Notes: generated from the letters alone by a model not told the origin. Counted from the stretch's first letter, positions 17,990 through 27,994 are shown. The stretch is DNA of 64,000 nt from GCA-2748575 sp965222725 (GCA_965222725.1 OZ244969.1:3472001-3536000); one strand, 5' to 3'. Numbers and translations: made by a program.

Positions 17990-18582
17990 AAATATGCGTG
18001 TCTGTTTTTCTGATCATCTTTTTGTCGGCCTGCAGCTTGTCCATTCCCCAAAAGCCTTCGGCGGGCAGCATATGGCATTTCAGTCCGACACCGGCCCCGG
18101 CACAGGAAAAAAGGCCCGCAGCCATTGTCGTGGCCAAGCCATGGCTGGCATCCGGTTATGACACCAATCAGGTGCTGGTGACGATCGATAACAGTGAGCG
18201 TGATGTGCTGGCGGATGTAGCCTGGGCGGATACCCATGGTGAATGGCTGAGAAACTATTTTATCGAAGGCTTGCAGTCTTCCGGTGCCTTTACAGCCGTT
18301 TCCGGCAACCAGAACCTGCATGACAGATTGCTGTTCCTGCGGCTCTACATCTGGGATTTGTCCGTGCATTACGAAGACAGCAGCAACCGGGTAAACCCGG
18401 TGGTGAAAGCCAAGCTGGCGGTGACTGTTACCAATGGTCGCGGCCAGAAGCTGGCAGACCAGCAGATAATCGAAGCCCAGGCCCCGGTGGCCGAAAACCG
18501 GCAGACGCCTATCATGCTGGGCTTCCGTCAGGTTATAGAGGAATGTTTTAAAAAGACCAGCGAACTGCTGGCTACATTATAA
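17986..18582 (+). CDS. ABC-type transport auxiliary lipoprotein (PqiC/MCE-associated)
   Basis: 198 residues with a lipoprotein signal ending LSAC at about residue 16. The mature part has the pattern of the MCE-associated outer-membrane lipoprotein family (PqiC/YmbA-like): a short strand and a Y-D-x-N-Q-V-type segment, then WLRNYFIEGLQSSGAF and a later ADQQIIEAQAPV. Its position as fourth gene of the operon, overlapping the MCE gene by 4 bp, matches that family. It probably receives the MCE tunnel at the outer membrane. Family call moderate to good. Confidence 0.8.
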   Translation: MKICVSVFLIIFLSACSLSIPQKPSAGSIWHFSPTPAPAQEKRPAAIVVAKPWLASGYDTNQVLVTIDNSERDVLADVAWADTHGEWLRNYFIEGLQSSGAFTAVSGNQNLHDRLLFLRLYIWDLSVHYEDSSNRVNPVVKAKLAVTVTNGRGQKLADQQIIEAQAPVAENRQTPIMLGFRQVIEECFKKTSELLATL

Positions 18583-18734
18583 AAAAGTCTCCAAAGAACC
18601 GGTTGTTTTAGGCCAAGCTGCTGAAAACAGGGCGTTTTTCAGGAAATCGGGCCTTATGGATTGTATGATGATTCTCTGATCTATACTGAAATTGTAGGTT
18701 TTTTACGCTTTTTTGGTGCGCTTCCGGAATCTTC

Positions 18735-21551
18735 ATGCCCAAGCAGTTTATTTCCTGTTTCCTGCTCAGTCGCCTGGCCGCTCTGGCGCTGTTGTTCTGT
18801 TCATCCCTTTGGGCTGCAACGGAAGAGCCGGGTCATATCGAATTGTTTAACAGGGATTCCTACTCCGCCACTCATTATCTGTTTATTTTTCATGACGCCA
18901 GCGACGAAATGTCCATCAGGGATGTGATTGCCGCAGACGAAGCCGGAGAGTTCAGGCAAAACGTGGATGACACGCTGAATTTCGGGTTTCTCGATCATCC
19001 TGTATGGATTCGTTTTGATGCTACTTATCCTGATAACTATCCGAACACTGAACCGCATAAAGAATGGTATCTGGAAGTGGCAGCGCCGCTGCTGGATAAG
19101 GGAGTGCTCTTTCAGGTGTTTGCAGATGGCAGCATTACAGAGCGCCGCTCGGATATCTCCATGGGGTTCAGCGAGCGAGACCTGAATCATGTGTATTCCG
19201 TTTTTCCAGTGACCCTGGCATTGGGGGAAACCAGGCGATTCTATATAAAGATGCAGACATCTGGTTCCTTTTATTTTCCCATCAAGCTGTGGGAGCCCGA
19301 GGCCTATGCCGTTAAAGTGGCAGATGAAGAGTTTCTTTATGGCATGTTCTACGGCAGCATGCTTTGTATCATTATTTTCAATCTGTTGATTTATTTTTCT
19401 GTGAGGGATGTGGGCTATCTCTACTACATCGCATACCTTGCCGGTATAACCCTGTTGTTTTTTATCGATCTGGGTCATGGGGTGAACCTGTTCGACAACG
19501 GGGGAGACATTTTTCACAAAGATACACTGAATACCATTATCTGGTTTAACTGGATTGCAGTGAGTCTTTTCCTGCGAAGCTTTCTTGAAACCAAGAAAAA
19601 CTATCCATTGATTGATGCTTTTCTTATCAGAATTTCTGTGGTGGCTTTTCTTTATATGATTCTTGATTTTTATATGCCCTATCAGGTATCCATTAGCTGG
19701 GGGGCGCTGGCTACTTTGGCCCTGTTTCTGGGCTTTGCTCCCATTTGTTTGTATGCGTGGCGCAACGGCAACATAAATGCCATCTACTTTCTGGCTGCCT
19801 GGGCTTTCAATATGCTGGGTTTGTCTATTTATTCGCTGATTTCACTGGGCTTTCTGCCATCCAGTACCTTGCTTGTGGCGCTGGCACCTCTCGGTATTCT
19901 GTCCGAAGCTGTGCTCCTGTCTTTTGCCCTGGCGGAGCGGGTAAAGCGAGCCCAGAGAAATATGGTAGAAGCCGATCAGCGCGCCCTGGATCACCTGTCC
20001 CGCTATCAGTCGGTATTTAATAACGCCCTGGAAGGCATTTACCAATTGTCACTGGATGGCCGCTTTATGCGGGTGAACCCGTCCATGGCAAAAAACCTGG
20101 GTTTTCAGAGTCCTCAGGATCTGATGTTTGCGGGGCCTTCAGCCGTTAATTATTGCTATACACAACCGGAATCCCAATATCAGCGACTGCTGAAGCACAA
20201 AAATCTGAAGGAAGAAATCTCCTACCATAAAAAAGACGGCAGCCTGGCCTGGGCCGATCACTCGGCGCAGCTGATCTGCGATGAGGAAGGCTTGCCCTCC
20301 CATATTGAAGGCACTTTTATCGATATCACCGAACGCAAGCGTCGTGAAGAAGCGGAAAAACAACGGGAGCAGGAAAAAGCCGAAGAAGAAATTGCCACAA
20401 AAATGGCTGCGGCAAAGACCGAGTTTCTTGCCAATATGAGCCACCAGATCCGGACACCGCTAACGTCCATTATCGGTCACAGCGAGGCCATTAAAAGCCT
20501 GAACCTGAGCGGTAGTGAAAGGGAGGATGCGATTAAAACCATTGCCCACAGCAGCGAGCATTTGCTGAGTCTGATTAACGATATTCTGGATTATTCCAAA
20601 ATTGAAGCAGGCAAACTGCAACTGGAAGAGATCCCGGTCCAGCTGGAAGAATTTCTGCACCAGCTGCAGCATCGTTTTGGCTGGCAGGCGGAGCAAAAGG
20701 GGCTGAGGTTCTCCATCGATTACACCACCGATGTGCCGGCAACCATACTGTCGGATGCTGCCAGATTGCAGCATATACTGGATTGTCTGGTCAGCAACGG
20801 GATCAAGTATACCAAGCAGGGCTATGTCAAAGTGTCGGTTGCCTGGCTGGCTGAAATTGCCCAGATGCAAATACAGGTGGCGGATTCCGGGGTGGGTATG
20901 TCGGGTAAAGAGGTGACGCGGCTGTTTGATGTGTTTTCCCTCCATGATGAATCCCAGGTCAGGCATTACGGTGGTTCACGGTTAAGCATAGCCATTGCCA
21001 AAGAACTGGCCTTGCTGCTGGGTGGAGATTTGACGGTGGAAAGCGCAGAAGGTGCGGGAACGGAGTTTTGTTTGTGCTTTAAGCCGGGGTTACCCGCCAA
21101 TGTCACCTGGCTGGCGCCACGACAGGGGCTGTGCCAGCCGGCAGGCAAAGACAAGGATCAGCGAAAAATTCAGCCTCCCTCTTTGTTGGGCGAGGTTCTG
21201 CTGGCTGAGGACAATAAAGTCAATCAGGCGCTTATCAGTAAAATTATCGCCAAAACCGGTGCCCGGGTAACTCTGGTGGAAAACGGTCTGCTGGCCCTGG
21301 AGCATGCCCGTGACAAAGCCTTTGATCTGATTCTGATGGATATCAATATGCCGGAAATGGATGGCCTGGAAGCGACCCGCTGCCTGCTTGCTGAAGGCAT
21401 CAGCACCCCGGTGTTTGCGCTGACGGCAGAAACCGATGAAAAAGAACTGGCCAGAGCCCGCAGCAGCGGCTGCGTCGGCTGCCTCGCCAAACCGGTGGAC
21501 AGGGTGGCGCTTTATCAGGTGCTTGAATCCTATCTGGAAAAACTGGCGTGA
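18735..21551 (+). CDS. 7TMR-DISM hybrid histidine kinase with degenerate ATP lid
   Basis: 938 residues: signal peptide, periplasmic 7TMR-DISMED2 domain (about 35-175), seven-helix DISM membrane domain (about 200-400), PAS (about 420-540), HisKA, HATPase and a C-terminal receiver. The H-box reads SHQIRTPL, with His570 kept but Gln in place of the usual Glu. The N-box asparagine and the DSGVGM G1 box are kept. The G2 box, normally GGTGLGL, reads GGSRLS at about 746-751, which should weaken ATP binding. The receiver keeps its Asp in LILMDINMP and the late Lys. Probably a weak or dead kinase acting through its receiver, or through a heterodimer with its intact paralogue 0.7 kb downstream. Confidence 0.9.
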   Translation: MPKQFISCFLLSRLAALALLFCSSLWAATEEPGHIELFNRDSYSATHYLFIFHDASDEMSIRDVIAADEAGEFRQNVDDTLNFGFLDHPVWIRFDATYPDNYPNTEPHKEWYLEVAAPLLDKGVLFQVFADGSITERRSDISMGFSERDLNHVYSVFPVTLALGETRRFYIKMQTSGSFYFPIKLWEPEAYAVKVADEEFLYGMFYGSMLCIIIFNLLIYFSVRDVGYLYYIAYLAGITLLFFIDLGHGVNLFDNGGDIFHKDTLNTIIWFNWIAVSLFLRSFLETKKNYPLIDAFLIRISVVAFLYMILDFYMPYQVSISWGALATLALFLGFAPICLYAWRNGNINAIYFLAAWAFNMLGLSIYSLISLGFLPSSTLLVALAPLGILSEAVLLSFALAERVKRAQRNMVEADQRALDHLSRYQSVFNNALEGIYQLSLDGRFMRVNPSMAKNLGFQSPQDLMFAGPSAVNYCYTQPESQYQRLLKHKNLKEEISYHKKDGSLAWADHSAQLICDEEGLPSHIEGTFIDITERKRREEAEKQREQEKAEEEIATKMAAAKTEFLANMSHQIRTPLTSIIGHSEAIKSLNLSGSEREDAIKTIAHSSEHLLSLINDILDYSKIEAGKLQLEEIPVQLEEFLHQLQHRFGWQAEQKGLRFSIDYTTDVPATILSDAARLQHILDCLVSNGIKYTKQGYVKVSVAWLAEIAQMQIQVADSGVGMSGKEVTRLFDVFSLHDESQVRHYGGSRLSIAIAKELALLLGGDLTVESAEGAGTEFCLCFKPGLPANVTWLAPRQGLCQPAGKDKDQRKIQPPSLLGEVLLAEDNKVNQALISKIIAKTGARVTLVENGLLALEHARDKAFDLILMDINMPEMDGLEATRCLLAEGISTPVFALTAETDEKELARARSSGCVGCLAKPVDRVALYQVLESYLEKLA

Positions 21552-21706
21552 TGGAAATTTGGTCTAAACTTAGTGATATCCGACCTTAAAAGGTGCGTGT
21601 ATTCGCCTTTGGAAGCCTCAGGCCGTCATTTTTAGTGTAAATCGAAATTAGAGAGGCGCTTTATATTCCGTAAAGAATCTAGCGCGCTGCTATCAAGAGT
21701 ATTCGA

Positions 21707-22252
21707 ATGAGTCAGGACAACCTGGAAGAGATTGAAAACGAAGAGCTGATCAAGATCCGGCAGGGCACCTATTCCGATATCCTGTTTGTGCTGCTGCCTT
21801 TTCTTGCCATTCTGCTCCAGCGTCTGTGGACGGGTGAAGTGGAAAAAATCCTGCTGGGTTATGAGCTTTCCACCGCCTCTGCCATTCTGGGCGGGCTCAG
21901 TATTTCCAAGTTCATACAGGGGCTGGTGTCCCATCCGGTATTAAATGTTAAAAAAGACCGGCTGGTGCTGGTGATTTCCCTTACTCTGTTCTGTGTTGTG
22001 GTGCCGTCGCTGATTTTAACCATGAAGCTGGCCAGTACGGATGATGTGCCGGGCGTGATTGCCTATATTCAGCCGGTGCTGATGGTGGCGTCTGTATCGC
22101 TCTATATCAGTGCCATCCGCATAGTGAGGAATTTTGATAGTCCAGTGAGTGACAGCACCAAAGCCAGGCCCCAGGAAGCCACCCGGGATTCCCAGTCCTA
22201 CTCTCTCAATCATATGATGAAAGAGGAGGCGCAAGATGAAGTCAGGGAATGA
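21707..22252 (+). CDS. Small multi-pass membrane protein between two sensor kinases, unknown function
   Basis: I do not recognise the family. The 181-residue product has an acidic N-terminus (LEEIENEELIKIRQG) and about four hydrophobic segments at residues 25-40, 55-70, 85-105 and 115-140, then a polar, probably cytoplasmic C-terminal tail of about 40 residues. It lies between two paralogous DISM kinases, and its stop codon overlaps the first in-frame ATG of the second one by sharing bases. That suggests joint expression and perhaps a role as accessory or sensing subunit. The hydrophobic pattern supports a real gene. Confidence 0.6.
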   Translation: MSQDNLEEIENEELIKIRQGTYSDILFVLLPFLAILLQRLWTGEVEKILLGYELSTASAILGGLSISKFIQGLVSHPVLNVKKDRLVLVISLTLFCVVVPSLILTMKLASTDDVPGVIAYIQPVLMVASVSLYISAIRIVRNFDSPVSDSTKARPQEATRDSQSYSLNHMMKEEAQDEVRE

Positions 22253-22293
22253 GATCCCCGCATTGCCTTAGCGATAAAACAGGGACCGGATGG

Positions 22294-25197
22294 ATGACAG
22301 GCTGGAAGAGATTCCTGTGTTCAGCAGGGAATTATCTGGGCCTGCTGTTTTTACTGATCTGTATTCCTGTGTCTGCGAGTGCAGATTCCGCATTTCTCAG
22401 TATCGATAAGATCCAACCCAGAATGCTCGACCCCTATGCCGAGGATGACATTGTACCTTTGCGCGTGGGGGCCAGGGCAAAGCACTATCGTTTGGCACCA
22501 CATGCAAAATACCTTGCGGACCCAGAAGGCCAGTTCACCATTGAGCAGGTAAGCTCCCCGGCGTTTCAGGAAAAGTTCCAGCCCCACAGCCATGAAATTT
22601 TCAATTTCGGCATTTCGCCGGAAGTTTACTGGATCAAGTTTCAGCTGGCGTTTCCTTTACAGAACCTGTCCGGCCCGCGGACAAAAGACTGGCTGGTGGA
22701 GGTGGGCCGTCCCCACCTGGATACATCCGTACTTTATGTGCCCGGGGATTCCGGCTATCGCCCCATGGTGTACGAATTCGGGGAAAAACTGTCCCGCAAG
22801 CCTTACCGCTCGCCGCTGAGTGTTTTTCCTATCGAAATCCAGGCCGGAGAAAAGCACACCTACTATTTGAAAGTGGCCAGTGGCAATGCCCTGATTCTGC
22901 CCTTATCCCTGTGGAGTGAAGTGGCCTTTGTGGAGAAAACCACAAAGCAGGAATACCTGTATGGTGGTTTTTTTGGTGCCATGCTGATTCTGGTTTTTTA
23001 TAACCTGTGTCTTTATTTTTCCGTATCTGAAAAAGTGTATCTGTATTTTTCGCTGACCTTCCTGGGGTTTACGGTGTTCCAGTTTCTGGAGGCCGGCCAT
23101 GGCTTTACGCTGTTTGGAGACAATATCGCCTGGCTTTCCAAATCCATACAGCCTTATGTGCTCTGGTTTACCTGGGCCATGCTGATTTTATTCAGCCGGC
23201 ATTTTCTGGATACGCCACGGCGTTATCCCGCCTTTGACTTTGTTTTGCGTATGCTGCTGGTGGTGGAGTGCATTCATGCGTTGCTGAGTTTTACCGTTGA
23301 GTTTTACCTCACCCAGTTATGGTTGTCGGGCTTTTCCATTTTCGTCATGGTGATTGTGGCTACCTTTGGTTACGCCATCTGGCGTAAAGGTAATCCCAGT
23401 GCCCTGTTGTTTTTGCTGTCATGGCTGGTGGGGATTGCCGGTGGCATTACTTATACGCTGGTGTTACTGGCGATACTGCCGGCGACTTATCTGGCTGTTT
23501 TTGCTGCGCCTGTTGGCGTGCTCACCAGTTCCATTCTGTTGTCTTACGCTCTGGCGGATCGTATTCGCCGCATGCGTAACCAGACTCTGGATGCCAACAA
23601 GAAAGCGGTAACCAGTCTGTCCCGTTATCAGTCGTTGTTTAACAATGCCATTGAAGGTATGTACCGGCTTTCCACGCAGGGCAATATTGTCAGCGCCAAT
23701 CCGGCCCTTGCCAGAATGCTGGGATTTGATTCGGTCGACAATCTGATGGCAAAGGGCAGGCAGGCACTGGAAAGAATGTATCCCGACTGGCAGCCAATGA
23801 TCGAAACCCTGTCCCGTGATGGCCGGTTTCGCAAGGAACTGGTTTACCAGGATATGAGCGGTCGGCAGCGCTGGGCCAGCCATACTGCCCAGGTGATTCG
23901 GGATGACAACGGAAACCCCAGTCACATAGAGGGAATCTTTGTGGATATCAGTGAACGGGTTGAGCGGGAACAGGCAGAAAAAGAACGGGAAAAAGCCCGC
24001 CTGGAGAAAGAGATGGCGGCGGCGTCTGCTCAGGCCAAGAGCGCCTTTCTGGCCAATATGAGCCACGAAATACGGACACCTTTAACGGCCATTATCGGCT
24101 ACAGTGAGGTGCTGTCCGATCCCGCGCTCGCTGACCGGGAGGCCGAGCAGTCGCTGGATACCGTGATTCGCAGTGGCCATCATTTACTGGAGCTGATCAA
24201 CGATATTCTGGATTTTTCCCGAATCGAAGCGCAACAGCTGGAAGTGCAGCGTCAGCCGGTGGATCTGTTGCTGCTGCTCAAGGATGTGGAATCCTATTTT
24301 CTGCTCAAGGCGGAGGAAAAAGGGATCAGCTTCAGGGTGGATTACCGGATTCCCCTTCCTTCTCATATTTATGCAGATCAGACCCGGTTAAAGCAGATTC
24401 TGCTGAACCTGTGCAGTAACGCGATTAAGTTTACGGAGCAGGGCGGGGTGACTGTGCGGGTGTCCTGGGATGACAGCCAACAACAAATGGCGTTTGCCGT
24501 GATTGATACCGGCATTGGTTTGAGCGAGGCGCAGCGCGGGCGTTTGTTTCAGGCGTTCAGCCAGGCAGAAGCCTCCACCACCCGGCAGTTTGGCGGCACC
24601 GGCCTGGGGCTGGTCATTTCCCGGCAGCTGGCGGAATTGATGGGCGGTACGATTGAGGTAACCAGCAAGCCGGGCGAGGGCAGTTGCTTCACCGCCACTG
24701 TGGGCGGCGGCGTGCCCGAAAATGCCAGCTGGATACAGGGTGAGTCGGATATCCGGGTTTCCGATGACGCTGCCTGGCAGGATGAACTGGAAGTACCTGT
24801 GTTGCGTGGCAGAATTCTGGTGGCAGAGGATAACCCTGAAAACCAGACACTGATCCGCTTGCTGCTTTATAAAACCGGTGCTGAGGCGGTGTTTGTGGAC
24901 AACGGCTTTAAAGCGCTGGAACAGGTACAGCGGCATGCCTATGACCTGGTGATCATGGATATGCACATGCCGGTGATGAATGGTATGGATGCCACCCGTG
25001 CCATTCGCAAACTGGGAAATCAGATTCCGGTCATTGCGGTGAGTGCGGGTGTCATGGAAGAAGATATCAGCGCCTACGAGGCCAGCGGCTGCACCGAGAT
25101 TATTGCCAAGCCTATCGATCGGGCGCTTTTTTACCAGGCTATCAGGCGTTACCTGGAACCGGAACAAATCAGCAACCAGGGGCGTTCTGCCTTGTAG
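22294..25197 (+). CDS. 7TMR-DISM hybrid histidine kinase (intact paralogue)
   Basis: Same architecture as the kinase at 18735: signal peptide, 7TMR-DISMED2, seven-helix DISM domain, PAS, HisKA, HATPase, receiver. Here all catalytic motifs are intact: SHEIRTPL with the phospho-accepting His near residue 591, N-box SNAIKFT, G1 DTGIGL, and FGGTGLGLVISRQL for the G2 box. The receiver has Asp in LVIMDMHMP and the late AKP lysine. I chose the ATG at 22294 (967 residues), eight bases after AGGGA and directly before a normal signal peptide. An ATG at 22249 overlaps the previous stop codon, but would put 15 extra residues before the signal. DISM domains bind small, often carbohydrate-like ligands; this ligand is unknown. 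Confidence 0.92.
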   Translation: MTGWKRFLCSAGNYLGLLFLLICIPVSASADSAFLSIDKIQPRMLDPYAEDDIVPLRVGARAKHYRLAPHAKYLADPEGQFTIEQVSSPAFQEKFQPHSHEIFNFGISPEVYWIKFQLAFPLQNLSGPRTKDWLVEVGRPHLDTSVLYVPGDSGYRPMVYEFGEKLSRKPYRSPLSVFPIEIQAGEKHTYYLKVASGNALILPLSLWSEVAFVEKTTKQEYLYGGFFGAMLILVFYNLCLYFSVSEKVYLYFSLTFLGFTVFQFLEAGHGFTLFGDNIAWLSKSIQPYVLWFTWAMLILFSRHFLDTPRRYPAFDFVLRMLLVVECIHALLSFTVEFYLTQLWLSGFSIFVMVIVATFGYAIWRKGNPSALLFLLSWLVGIAGGITYTLVLLAILPATYLAVFAAPVGVLTSSILLSYALADRIRRMRNQTLDANKKAVTSLSRYQSLFNNAIEGMYRLSTQGNIVSANPALARMLGFDSVDNLMAKGRQALERMYPDWQPMIETLSRDGRFRKELVYQDMSGRQRWASHTAQVIRDDNGNPSHIEGIFVDISERVEREQAEKEREKARLEKEMAAASAQAKSAFLANMSHEIRTPLTAIIGYSEVLSDPALADREAEQSLDTVIRSGHHLLELINDILDFSRIEAQQLEVQRQPVDLLLLLKDVESYFLLKAEEKGISFRVDYRIPLPSHIYADQTRLKQILLNLCSNAIKFTEQGGVTVRVSWDDSQQQMAFAVIDTGIGLSEAQRGRLFQAFSQAEASTTRQFGGTGLGLVISRQLAELMGGTIEVTSKPGEGSCFTATVGGGVPENASWIQGESDIRVSDDAAWQDELEVPVLRGRILVAEDNPENQTLIRLLLYKTGAEAVFVDNGFKALEQVQRHAYDLVIMDMHMPVMNGMDATRAIRKLGNQIPVIAVSAGVMEEDISAYEASGCTEIIAKPIDRALFYQAIRRYLEPEQISNQGRSAL

Positions 25198-25361
25198 CTT
25201 TATCAGTGGTGTCCCTAGTCCATTTGGAATAATTCATTCCTGCATTCATATTGTTGGCCGAAAATGTCAATGCAAAAACTTGCATAATTTTCTACTGTTA
25301 TCGGGTATGGTACGAAAGTGCCATCACTAGATGCACTGTTCATAATAACAACACACAAATA

Positions 25362-25378
25362 CTGACACAGTCTGACAC
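25362..25378 (+). promoter_or_regulatory. Direct repeat CTGACAC spaced by one helical turn
   Basis: CTGACAC occurs at 25362-25368 and again at 25372-25378, so the copies start exactly 10 bp apart, 40 bp before the start of the beta-helix/cytochrome gene. A GTGTC lies shortly downstream. The spacing is what a tandem activator or dimeric regulator would need. No regulator is assigned. Confidence 0.3.
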
Positions 25379-25418
25379 GGGTAGTTCAGTGTCGCACAGG
25401 AGAAGGGGGAGAGTATCC

Positions 25419-27839
25419 ATGTGGCCGCGCCAATCTGAATCGGGCAATGGTTCCATTGTTCGTCGTGGTTTTTTTATTTTATGCGCCTTATGTTTTTCGT
25501 TGTTCGGTCAGCTCGCACAAGCGGAAGTCTGGGATTACGATAATGTCGTGACCCTGGAGCCGGGCCCGGATGTGCCGTTCCAGTTAAAAGAGCTGTTTCT
25601 TACGGTTCAGCCCGGTACCGTTATTGAATTGCCGGAAGGCTTCTACGAGTTCGACGATGAACTGATTCTTAACCAGTCCCATGTCACCATTCGCGGTAAG
25701 GGCATGGATAAAACCATTCTCTCTTTCAAGAATCAGCCGGCAGGTGCTGAAGGTATTCTGGTGCAGGGTGATGCGTTTGCCGCCATTGACTTTGCCATTG
25801 AAGATACCAAAGGTGATGGCCTCAAAATCGAAAACGCCCGGGGCGTCATGATTCATGGCGTGCGGGTTGAGTGGACCAACGGACCGGATGAGAGCAACGG
25901 TGCCTACGCCTTTTATCCGATCAACTGTGAGCAGGTGCTGATTGAAGACAGCGTGGCCATTGGCGCTTCGGATGCCGGTATTTATGTGGGCCAGTCAAAG
26001 GAAATTATTGTTCGCCGTAACCGCGCCGAATATAACGTGGCCGGCATCGAGATAGAAAACTCCATTAACGCCGACGTGTATGAAAACCTGGCCACCAACA
26101 ACACCGGTGGTATTCTGGTGTTTGATATGCCCAACCTGCCTCAGGCCGGTCACCATACCCGTGTTTTCCGCAACCGCTCGGTATCCAACAACACGCGCAA
26201 TTTTGCGCCTGCCGGCAACATTGTTGGCAAGGTGCCCACCGGTACCGGCGTGATGGTGCTGTCCACTGACTGGGTTCATGTGTTCGATAACGAGATCACC
26301 GATAACAACACCGTTAACTTTACCTCGGTCAGTTTTAAATCCATTTCCATTCTTGACGATACACCGCTGCCGGATGGTTACGATCCTTATCCGGAGCACA
26401 TCTATGTGTATGATAACCTGATGGATAAAAACTTCCGTTGGTATGTGGACAGCAGCGATTTCAGCATCCTGGTGAACCTGCTGTTCCTGCTGGCCGGCAA
26501 GCCCATGACAGACTCCATTACCGATGGTTTTACCCGCAGTGGTATTGCCGATGCCGACTGGTGTTTCCAGGATAACCGCCATCTTGATGGTTCCCTCGCC
26601 ACTTTTGGTAATCTGCATCTGGACAAGAAGCACTGGTTACTGGGCCTGCTGGGCATTCCCGGTTTGCCGGCCAGAACCGGTTACCCGGCGGAAACCAACT
26701 GCACCCAGCCTGGCTTTGGCCCGGTAGAAATGGACTTTACCGTATTTGAAAATGTGCCGGATCCGGATGATGAATACACGGATGAAGAGATTGCTGCCAT
26801 CTGTGCCGGTGGCGATGCCGCTACTGTTAACTGGGGCGCCTATATTGTTGACTGTCCGACTCTGTCCGGCTATCGCCTGTTCAAGGAGCATGATCCTCGC
26901 GGTGAACCCAATACGCTGCGGGCGGCTCCCTATGATCTGACCACGCCTTTGTTCAGCGATTATGCCACCAAGGACCGGGTGATCTTTGTGCCCGAAGGCA
27001 CCGCCATTGAATACAATGCCGAGACCCATCTGGCATTCCCGGTGGGTTCTATCATCGCTAAAACCTTCACCCTGCCGTTGGCAACCGGCGTGGATAAAGT
27101 GGTGGAAACCCGCTTGTTTATTCACCGTGATGATGGCTGGTTTGGTGTTACCTACATCTGGGAAGACGATATGTCGGAAGCCTATCTGGCTTACGGTGGT
27201 GGTGAGTACAACGGTCAGATTCTGGATCCGGATGGCAACATAGTCACCGTGAACTACCGTATACCCAACATGAATCAGTGTACCAACTGCCACGGTGCCC
27301 GGCCGTCGAAAGATGACAGCTTTGCCAACCGGCCCATCGGTCCCAAGGCGCGCTTTCTCAACATGCCCTATGATTACGGTAATGTCTATGCCAACCAGCT
27401 GGATCACTGGTCCAACCTGGGGCTGTTAACCGGCGCGCCGGATCCTTCTGAGGCACCCCGTTTGCCTGTATGGAATGATCCAACCGACGGTACGCAGGAA
27501 GCCCGTGCCCGTACCTATCTGGAAATCAACTGCGCTCATTGTCACAGTGCCGAAGGTCGTGCGCAGTCCACTGGCCTGCACCTGATAGCGGATGCACCGC
27601 TGGATGCCACCTTTGGCCTGTGCAAACCGCCGGTTGCCGCAGGTACCGGGTCCGGTGGACTCAAGTGGGATATTTTCCCCGGCGATGCAGACGAATCCAT
27701 TGTGGTTTACCGCATGGAATCCAATGATCCGGCGGTACGTATGCCGGAACTGGGCCGCAGTGTTGTACACACCCAGGGTAATCAACTGGTGAAAGACTGG
27801 ATTAACGGAATGACAGGCGGGTGTGAAACGCCGGAATAG
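25419..27839 (+). CDS. Exported fusion of parallel beta-helix protein and di-haem c-type cytochrome
   Basis: The ATG at 25419 follows GGAGAAGGGGGA and opens a signal peptide ending AQA (806 residues in all). Residues about 35-360 form a parallel beta-helix with short repeated strand-turn units of the IRGKGMDKTILSF and GIEIENSINADVYEN type. Residues about 450-800 match the SO2930/HNE_0200-type di-haem cytochrome family, with CTNCH near residue 621 and CAHCH near residue 705. In other bacteria, to my knowledge, these two parts are neighbouring genes; here they are one frame without a stop. A periplasmic or surface electron-transfer role is inferred; the substrate is unknown. It ends at a bidirectional terminator. 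Confidence 0.85.
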   Translation: MWPRQSESGNGSIVRRGFFILCALCFSLFGQLAQAEVWDYDNVVTLEPGPDVPFQLKELFLTVQPGTVIELPEGFYEFDDELILNQSHVTIRGKGMDKTILSFKNQPAGAEGILVQGDAFAAIDFAIEDTKGDGLKIENARGVMIHGVRVEWTNGPDESNGAYAFYPINCEQVLIEDSVAIGASDAGIYVGQSKEIIVRRNRAEYNVAGIEIENSINADVYENLATNNTGGILVFDMPNLPQAGHHTRVFRNRSVSNNTRNFAPAGNIVGKVPTGTGVMVLSTDWVHVFDNEITDNNTVNFTSVSFKSISILDDTPLPDGYDPYPEHIYVYDNLMDKNFRWYVDSSDFSILVNLLFLLAGKPMTDSITDGFTRSGIADADWCFQDNRHLDGSLATFGNLHLDKKHWLLGLLGIPGLPARTGYPAETNCTQPGFGPVEMDFTVFENVPDPDDEYTDEEIAAICAGGDAATVNWGAYIVDCPTLSGYRLFKEHDPRGEPNTLRAAPYDLTTPLFSDYATKDRVIFVPEGTAIEYNAETHLAFPVGSIIAKTFTLPLATGVDKVVETRLFIHRDDGWFGVTYIWEDDMSEAYLAYGGGEYNGQILDPDGNIVTVNYRIPNMNQCTNCHGARPSKDDSFANRPIGPKARFLNMPYDYGNVYANQLDHWSNLGLLTGAPDPSEAPRLPVWNDPTDGTQEARARTYLEINCAHCHSAEGRAQSTGLHLIADAPLDATFGLCKPPVAAGTGSGGLKWDIFPGDADESIVVYRMESNDPAVRMPELGRSVVHTQGNQLVKDWINGMTGGCETPE

Positions 27840-27870
27840 TCATCGTTAATTAAGGTTAGAACCTGAAAAT

Positions 27871-27914
27871 AAAAAGCCGCGCTTGGGATATTTGAATACA
27901 AGCGCGGCTTTTTT
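27871..27914. terminator. Bidirectional rho-independent terminator
   Basis: A perfect 15-bp stem (27871-27885 with 27899-27913) has A and T tracts on its two sides and a 13-base loop. It sits between the convergent cytochrome and molybdopterin oxidoreductase genes and can serve both. Confidence 0.9.
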
Positions 27915-27994
27915 ATTGGGGGTGTAACAGTTGGTACAACTGACGATACCAGGCGCTGAAAGACCGGTAATTGTCAGGATATGAGATTCTTGAT

